Notes: generated by a model not told the origin, from the sequence alone. A stretch of 64,000 nucleotides of DNA from JAWKUK01 sp041398605 (GCA_041398605.1 JAWKUK010000007.1:1-64000); one strand, 5' to 3'. Shown: positions 1-9,503, counted from the first letter of the stretch. Program-made: numbers and translations.

Positions 1-173
1 CGAGCGCGACGGCCGGCGCGGGAGGCAATGCGGCGACCGTGCAGCAGGCCGGCGCTGGCTATGGCTCCGCGTACATCACGACCGATATCGCGCTCAGCGC
101 AGGCGAGCGCACCGTCGTCGGAACCGTGGGCGGCAATCTGTTGTTCGTCGTCCTGCGCGTGACTGTCCAGTAG
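1..173 (+). CDS. 3' end of an unidentified protein
   Basis: An open frame enters from the left edge and stops at TAG 171-173, giving 56 residues. The end is rich in Gly, Ala, Thr and Val with alternating hydrophobic residues (GNLLFVVLRVTVQ), which fits the last strands of a beta-rich, possibly exported protein. Codon use has the G/C-rich third positions seen in neighbouring genes. The next gene is on the opposite strand and converges on it. The start and most of the protein lie outside the window, so no function is assigned. Confidence 0.5.
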   Translation, partial: SATAGAGGNAATVQQAGAGYGSAYITTDIALSAGERTVVGTVGGNLLFVVLRVTVQ

Positions 174-213
174 AGACCAGCGCGCAGTGGGGACCGGCGC
201 GCGCCCGCTCGAC

Positions 214-1179
214 TCAGTCGTTCGGGCGCGCGCCTTCGAAGTGCTCGAACACGAGGCGCGAGAGCGCGCGTAGCAGCGCGAAGCCCTCGTTGTCGTGGCC
301 CCAGCTCTCGTCGGCCTGCTCCTTCGTGATCACGCACAGCACGTAATCTCCGTGCCGCGCGTGCACCAGGAGCACCTCAGAGCGCGAGCGGTTCACGGCG
401 CCCTGCTTCGACATCACAGCGATGTCCGGCGGGATCGCGGACAGCGCCTCCTTGTTCCAGAAGCTGCGGGTCAGCGCGCGGTGCATCTCTTCGCACGACG
501 CAGGGCTCGCTGCGCGCCCGCTGCGGATCGCAACCAAGAGCTCTGCCATTTCGCGCGGCGTCGTTTGGCCCCAGCCCATGCGCTCACGGTCTCGCTCGCG
601 GCCGGGGGTGCGAGAGTTCATCCGCGTCCCCACGAAGCCGTGCGCGTCCAACCAGGCGTTGATCGCCGTTCCAGTCCCAGCGAGCTCTTGCAGCCACAGG
701 CTCGCCGTGTTGTCGCTCATGCTGAGCATCAACATGACGAGCTTGTCGAGGGCGATCGCCTGACCGTCTTCGAACGATCCAAGCAGGTCTTCACCCGGGT
801 ACAGCCGCGCCTTGTCATAGACCAACTTCGCGTGCGGGTCCAGCTCGCCCGCGTCGATGCGGGCGTAGAGCGCGCAGAGGATAGGGACCTTGATCATGCT
901 CGCTGTCGGGAACACCTCGTCAGCGCGCAGGGCCGCGAAGCGGCCGCTCTGCAGGTGCTGCACCCACACGCCGACGACGCCACGGAAGTCGGAGGTCGCG
1001 GCCTCGAGCTCCGCCTGCAGCTGCGTGTCGTGTCGCGCCAGAGGCGCCACCTCTGCCTCAGGCGCAGGGCCGGCGCCCGGAACGGAGTGACACCCGAGCG
1101 CTGCTGCGAGGCCCACGCCCAGCAGCGTCGCGCGCAGCGCCTTCGCGCGGCCCATTACGAGCGGCTCGTTGTGCCTCAT
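214..1179 (-). CDS. Class A beta-lactamase-fold serine hydrolase, lipoprotein
   Basis: A 321-residue protein with a lipoprotein signal ending at a lipobox (LAAALGC, Cys30), so probably membrane-anchored outside the cytoplasm. It has SMIK at 94-97 (nucleophile Ser and general-base Lys), SDN at 155-157 and the TTP..MA.LL segment common in class A serine hydrolases. The usual KTG is KQG (258-260), and I see no clear ExxLN omega-loop glutamate. A true penicillin-hydrolysing enzyme is therefore uncertain; a peptidoglycan-directed or other serine hydrolase is as likely. Its ATG overlaps the stop of the upstream PPIase gene (ATGA), so the two are probably translationally coupled, which supports this start. 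Confidence 0.8.
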   Translation of the reverse strand: MRHNEPLVMGRAKALRATLLGVGLAAALGCHSVPGAGPAPEAEVAPLARHDTQLQAELEAATSDFRGVVGVWVQHLQSGRFAALRADEVFPTASMIKVPILCALYARIDAGELDPHAKLVYDKARLYPGEDLLGSFEDGQAIALDKLVMLMLSMSDNTASLWLQELAGTGTAINAWLDAHGFVGTRMNSRTPGRERDRERMGWGQTTPREMAELLVAIRSGRAASPASCEEMHRALTRSFWNKEALSAIPPDIAVMSKQGAVNRSRSEVLLVHARHGDYVLCVITKEQADESWGHDNEGFALLRALSRLVFEHFEGARPND

Positions 1180-2396
1180 TGCAGGCGCTTGATGACGTGC
1201 CAGCCGAACGGGGAGGTCGCGGCGTCATAGGGCGCCAGCCCGACGGCCCCGACTTCGAGCGCAAAGCCGATGTCGCCGAACGCGGGCACGAGGCCGGTGC
1301 GCTGGTGCCGCATCATGGAGGTGTACTCGGCTTGGGCAGCCTTCTGGAGCGCTTCGGCGCGGGCCTTGTACTCCTCGGCCGTCAGGGGCGCCTTGCTGCG
1401 CGCCGCGTTGAGCTCTTCCATCGACTTGCGGTACCGACGCTCCAGGTCGAAGATTGCGCGCTCGCTCGCGATGTCGCGCACGCCCGTGTTCAAGATGCGG
1501 TAGACGCCGGGCTCCGTCGCCGCGGGCGGGTCGTCCGAGTGGGCGCGCACGAGGGCCTCGAAGTCCTCGCCTGCTTGCGCCCGTGCGAGCACGTCCTTGG
1601 CGAGCTTCTCAGCCTCTTCCTTCGTGCGCGTCACGCCTGTGACTGGCGTCCCCGCAAAGGAGATGAGCACGTGCTGCACGGTGACCTTCTCTGGCTGCCC
1701 GCCCAGGTCGAGGGGCGGCGTGGGGCGCGCGATGACCTCGCCGGTGGGCGCGGGGCCCTTGACGACGCGCGCCTTCTTGATCGTGACGCGCACGGAGGGC
1801 GTCGACTTCTCGCGGCCTTGCGCGCGGACGGGGGCGCCGGCGAGCGCTTCAAGCGTCGCGACGCCGCTCGTCACGCGTCCGAAGGAGGCGTATTGCCCGT
1901 CCAGGTTCCACACGTTCGGCGCCTCGTTGCAGCAGATGAAGAACTGGCACGACGCGGAGTCGGGGTCATTGCCCATGCGCGCCATCGACAGCACCCCGTA
2001 GCCATGCGCGCGGGCTGGATCGTCCGAGAACTCGGCCTTGATGGTGCCATGGGGGCTGTTGCCTGCGCCGGTGCCGGTCGGGTCTCCGCCTTGCACCATG
2101 AAGTCGCGCATGATGCGGTGGAAGGTCTTGCCGTCGTAGAAGCCCTCGGCGCAGAGGCGCAGGTAGTTGCGCACGGTGATCGGCGCCGCGTCGCCCCAAA
2201 GCGCGATCGTCATGGCGCCGACGTCGCGGTCGTCGATGGCGCAGCTGAGCTCGACGTGGTACTTCGCCAGGTCGACGTCGGGGACGGCCGTCGACGAAGT
2301 GAAGTCGGGCAGGTCCGTCTGCGCCATGCCGACCATGGGGGGCGCGAGCCAGAGTGAGGCGGCGAGGGCGAGGGACGTGCGTGTGCTCTTGTGCAT
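1176..2396 (-). CDS. Secreted cyclophilin-parvulin fusion peptidyl-prolyl isomerase
   Basis: A 406-residue protein with an N-terminal signal peptide ending near PMVGMAQ. Residues about 45-205 are a cyclophilin domain (FHRIMRDFMVQGGDPTGTG, then SCQFFI and LDGQYASFGRV). Residues about 230-405 are a parvulin/PpiC domain (VQHVLISFAG, FGDIGFALEVG, FGWHVIKRL). Both families catalyse cis-trans isomerisation of peptidyl-proline bonds; here they should act on exported proteins. The frame stays open upstream to about 2879, but ATG 2396 starts a good signal peptide and the upstream part looks like GC-driven noise. The gene overlaps the following lipoprotein gene by 4 bp. Confidence 0.85.
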   Translation of the reverse strand: MHKSTRTSLALAASLWLAPPMVGMAQTDLPDFTSSTAVPDVDLAKYHVELSCAIDDRDVGAMTIALWGDAAPITVRNYLRLCAEGFYDGKTFHRIMRDFMVQGGDPTGTGAGNSPHGTIKAEFSDDPARAHGYGVLSMARMGNDPDSASCQFFICCNEAPNVWNLDGQYASFGRVTSGVATLEALAGAPVRAQGREKSTPSVRVTIKKARVVKGPAPTGEVIARPTPPLDLGGQPEKVTVQHVLISFAGTPVTGVTRTKEEAEKLAKDVLARAQAGEDFEALVRAHSDDPPAATEPGVYRILNTGVRDIASERAIFDLERRYRKSMEELNAARSKAPLTAEEYKARAEALQKAAQAEYTSMMRHQRTGLVPAFGDIGFALEVGAVGLAPYDAATSPFGWHVIKRLQ

Positions 2397-3434
2397 GGAA
2401 CTCAGGGTTCGGGCGCGCGCCGATGCGCGTCGACCTGTGCGATAGGGAGTGGGGGCTGGGCTGCCACACCTGGCCGGGGCAGCCAATCTACGAAAAGTGC
2501 GAGAGTCTCGCAGCTCTGGGCGGGACCACGAGGTCGGCCCTTGAGTCAGCGTCAGTGACGGGGGGGTCCGGTGGCCGCGCCCCTCGAGCTCGAGAGCGAC
2601 AGAGTCGGTACCGAGGGCCCATGGACCAGCGAGGAGCACGAGTTGAATCGCTTCGCCCGGGGCAGGCGTCATGTCGACGCCAACCGTGACCGCTGCGAGC
2701 TCGGTCGGCGCCGCCCGTGTGCAAGCGTTGTCGGTCGTCGTCTGCAAGGCCCTGGGTGGGCGAGGCAAACACGCTGCAGGCAGTCCCTTTGGCGCCGCTC
2801 CGCTTGAAGGCACAGCCTGGTCAGTGTCCTGCCTTCCGCTCGCCTTCGCCGCGTTCTTCACGAACGCGCGCTGGTTCATGTCTCAGCGATGACGCCCGGC
2901 ATCGGTGGACGTGAAGTGATCTCCCGGAACCTCCACGGCATCAAGCGCGATCGGGCGCGCGGCGCAGCGCTCCGGACGCTCTGCGCCCTTGCGATCGACT
3001 CGCTCTCGGAGCACACGAAGCGAGCCTGAGGCCTGGCAGTCCTTGGTGAAACAGCGCTGCGCGCAGCACCGCTCCTCGCCCGCATGTCGGCGTTGCTCGA
3101 AGGCGCCAAGTCGCGTCAAGCGATGGGGCACTTGGTGCGCCTTGACCCGCAGCCGACGAGCAGCGCTGTGCGTCGCGCGATTCCACCACAGGCTGCTGGG
3201 CGGAGTCGCAGGCGCTCTCGTCGGAGGCCGGGCACCCACGCAACGCACACCGAGGCCAAGACTGGGTGCCATTCCTGGGTGGACAGGTTGTCCCGCTTTG
3301 GGACGTGTCCGGCACCTGTGGCGCATGTGTTAGCCTCATTGCACGTGGCGAGCTGCTTGCGCCACCGCCCTGCGTTCACTGCCGAGCACAGGGGCAACCC
3401 TCCCAACTCAGCGCCCCATCGGGCCTCCTCTGCC
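2397..3434. other. 1.0-kb intergenic region
   Basis: This lies between the divergently transcribed PPIase and LamG-like genes. Several open frames exist on both strands but none has recognisable domains or convincing composition. It contains one copy of the dispersed hairpin element (3100-3143) and should hold promoters for both flanking genes, which I cannot place with confidence. Confidence 0.5.
3100..3143 (-). repeat. Dispersed hairpin element, copy A
   Basis: An imperfect inverted repeat: aaggcgccaagt at 3100-3111 pairs with acttggtgcgcctt at 3130-3143 around an 18-nt loop. The reverse complement of 3106-3143 matches 38973-39010 at 32 of 38 positions in my hand alignment. Both copies lie in gene-poor DNA near genes or remnants of the NSTG/LCLGG secreted family. 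It could be a REP-like element or a structured RNA. Confidence 0.6.
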
Positions 3435-5282
3435 ATGCGCAATCAACTTCGTTCGCTCGCCGCCGCCGCGGCGGGCGCTCTGCTCGTTCCTGCCGCGAGC
3501 GCGCAGTACTCCACTGACTTCGAGAGCGTGACCGCCGACGTTGCGGGCACGATCCTCACGGGTCAGGACGGCTACTACATTCCAGCCGGGACGACGAGCG
3601 TCGACTTCCTCGCGTTCACCTACGCGGGGAACTCGCTCGGCGTCGCGCCCAACCCGACTGGTGGCAACCAGTTTGTCGGCGTCACGGGCCCCGCTGGCGG
3701 CGCCTTCGGTCGCGCCCAGCGCGACTTCGCCTACGCCGGCGGCCTGATGACCATTGGCTACGACATCCACGCGAGCTTCCTCGGCGCATTGCCGTCCGCG
3801 CAGAACGTCGGGAGCGTGTCGATCCAGCCCTTCCCTGGCTCTCAGAGCTTCATCGCGCTCGCTGTGTGGACCGATCCTGCTACTGCCGCGACTTGGGACG
3901 TCAACTACATCTGGTTCGATGCGTCCGGCGCGCAGATCCAGGAGGTCATCCCCGATCCTGCGTTTCAGAACCTGCCTGTTGGCGCCTGGTATCGGTGGGA
4001 GACCGACTTCGATCTGACGTCGAACTCGATCTGCGCGACGCGCATCACGGATCTCCAGACGGGTGCGACGGCTGAGTACCGCCCCTCTGGCCGGTATTTG
4101 CTGGGCGGAGCGGCCGGGAGCGTCGCGCCCACGGGCTACCGTCTCTTCTCCGGCGGCGGCGTCGCGGGCAATACGCTCGTCTTTGACAACGTCGAGATCG
4201 GGCCGAAGTATGCGCCGCCGGACATCATTCACTACACGTTCGACAACGGCGACGCGACCAACAGCGCGACCGGCTCCGTCGGCGACGGCATCCCGGGCGC
4301 GACGACGGAGTTCACAGGCGGTGAATTGTGTGCCGGCGCCGCAGCGCCCGCGTGTGGGGTGACTGCGTCCGGGGCGGGCTCACAGATCAACACTGGCTGG
4401 ACGACCACCCTCGGAGGCTCGGACTGGACGGTCGGAATGTTCGCGGATCGCCGCAACGCGACGGCCCTCCCGACAGCGCTGCAGTACGCATTCGGCAATA
4501 GCACTGCGGGCTCGTTCCGCTGCTTCGTCGGCGGCGTCGCTGGGACCACTGGCTTCCTGCTACGCGGTCCCATCCCGGACACGAACATTCCCGACGGCGG
4601 CAGCTTGACCGAGAAGGTGCACGTGGTCTGGTGCCATGACTCTGCAGCCAGCGAGGTGCGCGGCTACTTGAACGGCCAGTTGGCCGTTACCGTGCCGCTG
4701 ACGACCCCGCTCAACATCAATGGGACCGGGAACCTTTCGGTCATGGGCTACACGACGAGCAGTGTTTCGCCTGGGTTCGTGATCGATGACTTCCGCTTCT
4801 ACGGGCGGTGCCTCGGAGAGGCGGAGATCAACTACTGGTACGCCCGAGGCGATCACGCGCTGGGCGCCGTGTTCTGCGACCCAGCGACAGCCAACTCGAC
4901 CGGTGTCCCAGGCGCCCTCGCTGCGTCCGGGAGCTCGCTCGTCGAGCTCAACACGTTCCGCCTCCACGCCAACGACTTGCCGCTCAATTCATTCGGCATG
5001 TTCATCACCAGCCTCTCGACCGACCTCGTTCCGATGGCGGGTGGCGGCGTCGGGACGCTCTGCCTCTCCAACATCGGTCGGGGCGTAGGTGGCGCGATCG
5101 TCAGCTCCGGCATGACCGGGGCGGCGGACGTCACCGCCGATTTGACGATGCAGCCGACCTCGACTGGGTTCGCAGCCGTCCTGCCGTGTGAGACCTGGCA
5201 CTTCCAGTATTGGTACCGGGACGCGATCGGCGGGGCCGCGACGTCGAACCTGACCAACGCGATCAGCGTCGTGTTCGAGTAG
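3435..5282 (+). CDS. Secreted LamG-like protein with NSTG/LCLGG domain
   Basis: A 615-residue protein with a signal peptide (positive start, then AAAAAGALLVPAASAQ). The first ~250 residues form a beta-rich region of unknown family. Residues about 255-470 resemble a LamG/concanavalin A-like fold (IHYTFDN, GSDWTVGMFADRR, VIDDFRFYGRCL.EAEI). The last ~135 residues are a divergent copy of the shared domain (FCDPATANSTG, GTLCLSNIGRG, ETWHFQYWYRD, SNLTNAISVVFE). LamG folds commonly bind glycans or proteins, so an extracellular binding role is inferred. The ATG at 3435 is chosen over an in-frame upstream extension because it begins the signal peptide. Downstream hairpins separate it from the convergent EcsC gene. 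Confidence 0.8.
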   Translation: MRNQLRSLAAAAAGALLVPAASAQYSTDFESVTADVAGTILTGQDGYYIPAGTTSVDFLAFTYAGNSLGVAPNPTGGNQFVGVTGPAGGAFGRAQRDFAYAGGLMTIGYDIHASFLGALPSAQNVGSVSIQPFPGSQSFIALAVWTDPATAATWDVNYIWFDASGAQIQEVIPDPAFQNLPVGAWYRWETDFDLTSNSICATRITDLQTGATAEYRPSGRYLLGGAAGSVAPTGYRLFSGGGVAGNTLVFDNVEIGPKYAPPDIIHYTFDNGDATNSATGSVGDGIPGATTEFTGGELCAGAAAPACGVTASGAGSQINTGWTTTLGGSDWTVGMFADRRNATALPTALQYAFGNSTAGSFRCFVGGVAGTTGFLLRGPIPDTNIPDGGSLTEKVHVVWCHDSAASEVRGYLNGQLAVTVPLTTPLNINGTGNLSVMGYTTSSVSPGFVIDDFRFYGRCLGEAEINYWYARGDHALGAVFCDPATANSTGVPGALAASGSSLVELNTFRLHANDLPLNSFGMFITSLSTDLVPMAGGGVGTLCLSNIGRGVGGAIVSSGMTGAADVTADLTMQPTSTGFAAVLPCETWHFQYWYRDAIGGAATSNLTNAISVVFE

Positions 5283-5375
5283 CGGCCCGCTGCACCTGAC
5301 TATGGAGATGAATGGGGTGCGCCTGGGCCATCGATCCGAGCTTCGAGCCACGGCGTTTCCCTATTCACTCATGAA

Positions 5376-5403
5376 CCCTCCCGCGCTCACCAGCGCGGAG
5401 GGG
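5376..5403. terminator. Stem-loop after the LamG-like gene
   Basis: ccctcccgcgct pairs with agcgcggaggg across a four-base loop with one bulged C. No T-run follows, so a termination role is possible but not shown. Confidence 0.35.
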
Positions 5404-5475
5404 GATCGCGCTCTCGCTTGGGCGCGCTTCAGGGCCCTCACCCGCTAGCCCCATCAGAACTGTCCTGGCACATCG

Positions 5476-5500
5476 GAGCGGCCGCCGTAGACGGCCGCTC
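5476..5500. terminator. Bidirectional stem-loop between convergent genes
   Basis: gagcggccg (5476-5484) pairs perfectly with cggccgctc (5492-5500) around a 7-nt loop. It sits between the convergent LamG-like and EcsC genes, where a shared terminator is expected, but has no clear T-run. Confidence 0.45.
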
Positions 5501-5561
5501 TGGTGTGCTGGCGCCATTTCGGGCGGAGCTAGCGGGCGGGTCAGCGAACTCTCGTCGCGCC

Positions 5562-6398
5562 TCATTCGTTCGCTTGCGCCTCGAACCGCCCCCTGACTGC
5601 GTCGAGGCCATATTCGCGCTCGAGTCGCCGCAACGTGAAGTGCGCTCGAGCGAGGCCGTTGTAGTGCTCGATGAAGATGGTGTTGATCACAGCGCCACCC
5701 AGCGCGCCGAATACGGGCACCGATTGCGCGACAGCCTTCTGTGCGACGACGCTGCTGAAGCGGGCTACGACGGGCTCCAAAGCACGGGTGACCACACCAC
5801 CGACCAGGGTCCTGGATGTGCCATTCGCTAGGGCGAGCGCCGCCTCCCGCAGCCCTTGCCCAATGGCGACGCGCACCCCGTAGTAGCCGAGGTCGAGCGT
5901 CGCGTCGCCGGACTTGGGGGTCCCTAGTGCAAAGACCGCCAGTACGGCGGCCCGCGCGCCGGGGTCGTCGAGGTCCTCGCCCTCCGCTCGAGCGATGTCT
6001 GCGATGGAGCGCAGCATCAGTATGGTCGTCAATGGCAACTCGACGGCGAGCCCCGGCAGGCCGACGGCCCCGCCCAGGCTCCCGACCCCCGCGACGAGGC
6101 CCATGTGCAGCCGAGCGCTGGCGCGAGGGCGCACCGTGAGGCGGCGGTCGAGCGTCTGCATCGCGGCGCCGAGCGCGCGGCGAAGTGCCCGTTGCGCCAC
6201 CCGCGCGGCGCGCTCCTCGAAGCCCATCGGGAGCCTCGCGAGGGCGGCAGAGACGGGCGCCCCTAGCGCCTCCGTCAAGCGGTGCGCGATGCCACGCGCG
6301 GCAAGCGTCCGGCGCGCCGAATCGATGGCTTCGACGACCTCGGTCGGCAGCGGCGCGACGGGCGATGGGCTGGGGGCAACTGTGGACGGATCGGTCAT
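5562..6398 (-). CDS. EcsC family protein
   Basis: A 278-residue protein matching the EcsC family in pattern: a Gly-rich hydrophobic stretch (GLVAGVGSLGGAVGLPGLAVELP), an alpha-helical region with LRSIADIARAEGEDL, the LAVFALG segment, and a later hydrophobic GALGGAVINTIFI followed by HYNGLARAHFTLRRLE. EcsC proteins are found near ABC transporter genes in Bacillus and are common in other phyla, with no settled biochemical role. The Pro-rich N-terminus is probably disordered. The gene stands alone on the minus strand, 36 bp downstream of the cardiolipin synthase stop, so it could be cotranscribed with it. Confidence 0.75.
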   Translation of the reverse strand: MTDPSTVAPSPSPVAPLPTEVVEAIDSARRTLAARGIAHRLTEALGAPVSAALARLPMGFEERAARVAQRALRRALGAAMQTLDRRLTVRPRASARLHMGLVAGVGSLGGAVGLPGLAVELPLTTILMLRSIADIARAEGEDLDDPGARAAVLAVFALGTPKSGDATLDLGYYGVRVAIGQGLREAALALANGTSRTLVGGVVTRALEPVVARFSSVVAQKAVAQSVPVFGALGGAVINTIFIEHYNGLARAHFTLRRLEREYGLDAVRGRFEAQANE

Positions 6399-6434
6399 AG
6401 GGCGGTCGCTTGGGAGTGAATGGAGGTCAGAGGC

Positions 6435-7691
6435 TCATAGGCCAGACCGGAGCCGGCGGCTCAGCGCCTCGACGGCGGTCTGGAACGGCCCGCGGTCTTG
6501 CCAGCGCGCAGCGTCGAACGCCTCGCTCGCAGTGAGGTCTGCGCGGAAGTCGTCACGCAGAGCCTCGACCAGCGGCGGATCGAGCGCTAGAACCCCGACC
6601 TCATCGTCCAGCTTCATCGAACGCTGATTCAGGTTGGGTGACCCGATGAACGCCGCGACCCCATCGACGAGCACGATCTTGGCGTGCAACATCGTCCGCT
6701 GGTAGAGGTGCAGCTTGACGCCCGCGTCAGCGAGGCGGCAGAGCTCTTCCCCGCTGGCGAGCGTGCAAACGCGATGGTCGGAGTGTTCGCCGGGCAGTAT
6801 GACCACAACGGAGACGCCGCGCGCGCGCGCGGCCTCGAACGCCTCGAGCATCTCGACGTCGGGGACGAAGTAAGCAGTCGCCAGCAGCAGCTCCTTCTGC
6901 GCGGCTGCAAAGAGCGCGAGCGTAGTCAGCCGCATGTCGTTCCAGGCCGAGCCACCGGTTGAGCGCACGACGCATGCCGCCGCGCTGCCGAGCGCTTTGG
7001 GCGGGTCCAACGACGGATCCGTCACGAGGAAGCGCTTGGCCTCGGCCCAATTGTCTAGGAACGCAGCGTGCAGTCCGTCGACGACAGGCCCTTCGAACCG
7101 AAAGTGAGTCTCACGCCATTCGCCCGGATGGCGGGCGTCCCCCTCCCACTCCTCTGCGATGCCCACGCCGCCAGTGAACGCCACCTGGCGATCGCAGACG
7201 AGGATCTTTCGGTGGGTCCGATTGGTGACTCGCAGCATGTCGCGGCGACGCACCGGCCGGAACAACTCGACGTCAACTCCGGCTTCACGCATGCGTTCGA
7301 CGAGCTCGCCCGGCATCCTCGCAGAGCCGAATGCGTCGAGCAAGGCGCGGACCTCGACTCCCTCGCGCGCCTTCTTCGCCAGTGCGTCTGCGAAGCGTTG
7401 GGCGATATCCCCAGTCCAGTAGATGAATGTCAGGACCTCGACGCGGTGCTTTGCTTCATCAATGGCGCGCAGCATCGCGGGGAAGATCTCCTTGCCGTTT
7501 CGCAGCCGCTGCACTCGGTTGCCGACAGAAAAGGCGAAGCCCAAGGTGCGCTCGAAGTGCGAACGCACCCGCTGGACACTCGCTTCGCTCTCAGACGTCA
7601 CGACAGCTGGGCGCAAGGTTGGATTCGACATAGACGCAGCATTGCTGACCGTGATTTGAGGGACGCGAGAGCGTCGTGAAAAGCGGCTCAT
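6435..7691 (-). CDS. Phospholipase D-type cardiolipin synthase
   Basis: A 418-residue protein with two HKD motifs: H160-K162-D167 (HRKILVCD) and H336-K338-D343 (HAKIVLVD followed by GSPNLNQRS). This is the arrangement of bacterial cardiolipin synthases, which transfer a phosphatidyl group to phosphatidylglycerol or a related acceptor at the membrane. It has no strong N-terminal transmembrane pair, and the length resembles ClsB-type enzymes rather than ClsA. The start is fixed by ATGA: ATG 7691 overlaps the TGA of the upstream transporter gene. The open frame extends further upstream, but that part is antisense or out-of-frame noise over the transporter. Confidence 0.88.
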   Translation of the reverse strand: MSRFSRRSRVPQITVSNAASMSNPTLRPAVVTSESEASVQRVRSHFERTLGFAFSVGNRVQRLRNGKEIFPAMLRAIDEAKHRVEVLTFIYWTGDIAQRFADALAKKAREGVEVRALLDAFGSARMPGELVERMREAGVDVELFRPVRRRDMLRVTNRTHRKILVCDRQVAFTGGVGIAEEWEGDARHPGEWRETHFRFEGPVVDGLHAAFLDNWAEAKRFLVTDPSLDPPKALGSAAACVVRSTGGSAWNDMRLTTLALFAAAQKELLLATAYFVPDVEMLEAFEAARARGVSVVVILPGEHSDHRVCTLASGEELCRLADAGVKLHLYQRTMLHAKIVLVDGVAAFIGSPNLNQRSMKLDDEVGVLALDPPLVEALRDDFRADLTASEAFDAARWQDRGPFQTAVEALSRRLRSGL

Positions 7692-9472
7692 GTGCCGCTC
7701 CGCAAGGCCTCCAGGATCCAGATACAAGCAGTCGTCGCGACGCCCACGACGACGTTCATCGGTGCGCCGATACGGAGGAAGTCGCGAAACGAGTAGCCGC
7801 CGGCTGCGTGGACTAGCGTGTTGGTCTGGTAGCCGACGGGCGTCGCGAAGCTCGCGCTTGCGCCTAGCAGGACGACAAGGACTAGGGCACGTGGGGCGAT
7901 CCCCAATGGCTCGGCGAGGTCCAACGCCAAGGGCGTCATCACCACAGCAACGGCTGCGTTCGACACGATCTCCGTCAGCAGCGAGGTCAGAGCGTAGATG
8001 GCGAGCAGCGCCAAGAACGGGTGGACGTGTATGAGCCACGGTTCGACCGCGGTGACGAGCTGCGCGAGGACGCCAGTATGCTCGAGCCCGCGCCCTACGA
8101 CGAGCATCGCAGAGATCAAGAGCAGCGCCGGGCCGTCTATCGCCTCGGCCGCTTCCTCGACGTCGACGCACCGCAGCACAAGGATCGCGCCAACGCCCAC
8201 GAACGCTGCGCCCGCGATTGGCATGACGCCCGTCGCGGCGAGGAGGACGACGGCGACGAGGGCCGAGAGGGCGAACGGCGCCCGGCCGCGTCGAAACGGC
8301 CGCGCAGCGGGCGAGCCCAATGGGACGAGGTCCGCCTCCTCGCTCGCGCGGGCGAGCCCCTCGGGCGTCCCTTGGAGGAGGAGCCGGTCTCCAGCACGTA
8401 GCCGGACTCGGCCCATCGTAGGGCCGGGGGTGTGACCCCGGCGGTGCACGCCGAGCACCGCGAGGCCGAACCTGGGACCGAGGCCAACATCGCCGAGCAA
8501 GCGCCCCGCGCTGGCGCCGCGTGCTCCGACGACGACCTCGAGCACCTCGCCGCCCTGGATCGAGCCCAACCCGCGACGCAGCCCGACCTCGAGGCTCGCC
8601 TTCCCGGCGAGCGTAAGGAGCTCAGTGGCGGGCGCCGCTAGGAGCACGACATCGCCGCGTTCGAGCGCCCGCCCTGCATGCCCGCGGCGCTCGATCTCAG
8701 CGCCGCGGCGCAGCCCGTGTACGACGACCCCATGGCGGCTGAAGTGCTCGGAATCGCCCAACGGCCGCCCGAGGGAAGACGACGTCAGCCGGGGGGCTAC
8801 CTCCGTGAGGTAAGCGATGTCTCCCCGGTGCAGGTCCACCGCGTTTGCACCGTCGGGCAGGAGCTCCTTACCAAACAGCAGAAGGAAGGCGCCCCCGGCG
8901 AGCGCTCCCGCGAGCCCGAAGGGGGTGACCTCGAACACCACGAGCGGCGCGGCCCCGTGTGAGCGCGCGACACCGTCGACCAAGAGGCTCGTCGACGTAC
9001 CGAGCAGCGTACAGGTCCCGCCGAGGATCGCGAGGTATGACAAAGGGATCAAGAGCCGCCGCGATGAGATCCCCGTAGTCGCACCGACTCGCCTCACCAG
9101 CGGGATCATGACAAGGACGACCGCTGTGTTGCTCAGGACCGACGACGCCAAGAAGGTCAGGCTGAATAGGGTCGCCAGTGCGAGCCGCGGGCGGGCCTCC
9201 GAGATGCGCGCGATCCCGTTGCCGAGCTCTTCCAAGACGCCAGTGCGTACCAGGGCGCTCGACAAGACGAACATCGAGGCGATGGCGAGCGTCGCTTCGC
9301 TCGCCATCGCATCGAGCGCCTCATCGATCGGTACCAGGCCGGCGGCGACGAAGACAGACGCGCCCGCGAGCGCGACCACAGAGGGTGGCCAGCGATCGAT
9401 GAGGAATCCAGCGCAGACCATCGTCAAGGTCGCGATTGCGAGCGCCGTCTGCGTGAGGAGCGAGTCCAACAT
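7688..9472 (-). CDS. SLC13/DASS-type permease with TrkA-C domains
   Basis: A 594-residue membrane protein. Hydrophobic helices occupy about residues 1-190 and 395-590, flanking a soluble region (about 195-385) that reads as two TrkA-C-like regulatory domains (LGRPLGDS, DVVLLAAPATEL, GRLLGDVGLGPRFGLAVLGVHR, AGDRLLLQG). SNTAVVLVMIPLVRR and SNAAVAVVMTPLALDLA are the paired hairpin motifs of divalent anion:Na+ symporter relatives. The substrate cannot be read from sequence; sulfate, dicarboxylates or other anions are known for the family. ATG 9472 is preferred to an in-frame GTG at 9508. The stop overlaps the cardiolipin synthase start. Confidence 0.85.
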   Translation of the reverse strand: MLDSLLTQTALAIATLTMVCAGFLIDRWPPSVVALAGASVFVAAGLVPIDEALDAMASEATLAIASMFVLSSALVRTGVLEELGNGIARISEARPRLALATLFSLTFLASSVLSNTAVVLVMIPLVRRVGATTGISSRRLLIPLSYLAILGGTCTLLGTSTSLLVDGVARSHGAAPLVVFEVTPFGLAGALAGGAFLLLFGKELLPDGANAVDLHRGDIAYLTEVAPRLTSSSLGRPLGDSEHFSRHGVVVHGLRRGAEIERRGHAGRALERGDVVLLAAPATELLTLAGKASLEVGLRRGLGSIQGGEVLEVVVGARGASAGRLLGDVGLGPRFGLAVLGVHRRGHTPGPTMGRVRLRAGDRLLLQGTPEGLARASEEADLVPLGSPAARPFRRGRAPFALSALVAVVLLAATGVMPIAGAAFVGVGAILVLRCVDVEEAAEAIDGPALLLISAMLVVGRGLEHTGVLAQLVTAVEPWLIHVHPFLALLAIYALTSLLTEIVSNAAVAVVMTPLALDLAEPLGIAPRALVLVVLLGASASFATPVGYQTNTLVHAAGGYSFRDFLRIGAPMNVVVGVATTACIWILEALRSGT

Positions 9473-9503
9473 CGTTGCGTACACCAAAGGCAAGTGACAC
9501 ACA

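Noticed and set aside
214..1179. Calling this an antibiotic-resistance class A beta-lactamase
   Set aside because: SxxK and SDN are present, but KTG is KQG and the omega-loop glutamate is not evident, so resistance cannot be claimed.
2397..2879. N-terminal extension of the cyclophilin-parvulin gene, 161 in-frame codons
   Set aside because: The upstream part has no protein-like pattern, and a good signal peptide begins at the ATG at 2396.
2883..3326. Minus-strand open frame of 147 codons upstream of the LamG-like gene
   Set aside because: Arg/Cys-rich noise; the part similar to the 39-kb region is explained by the hairpin repeat rather than by a protein.
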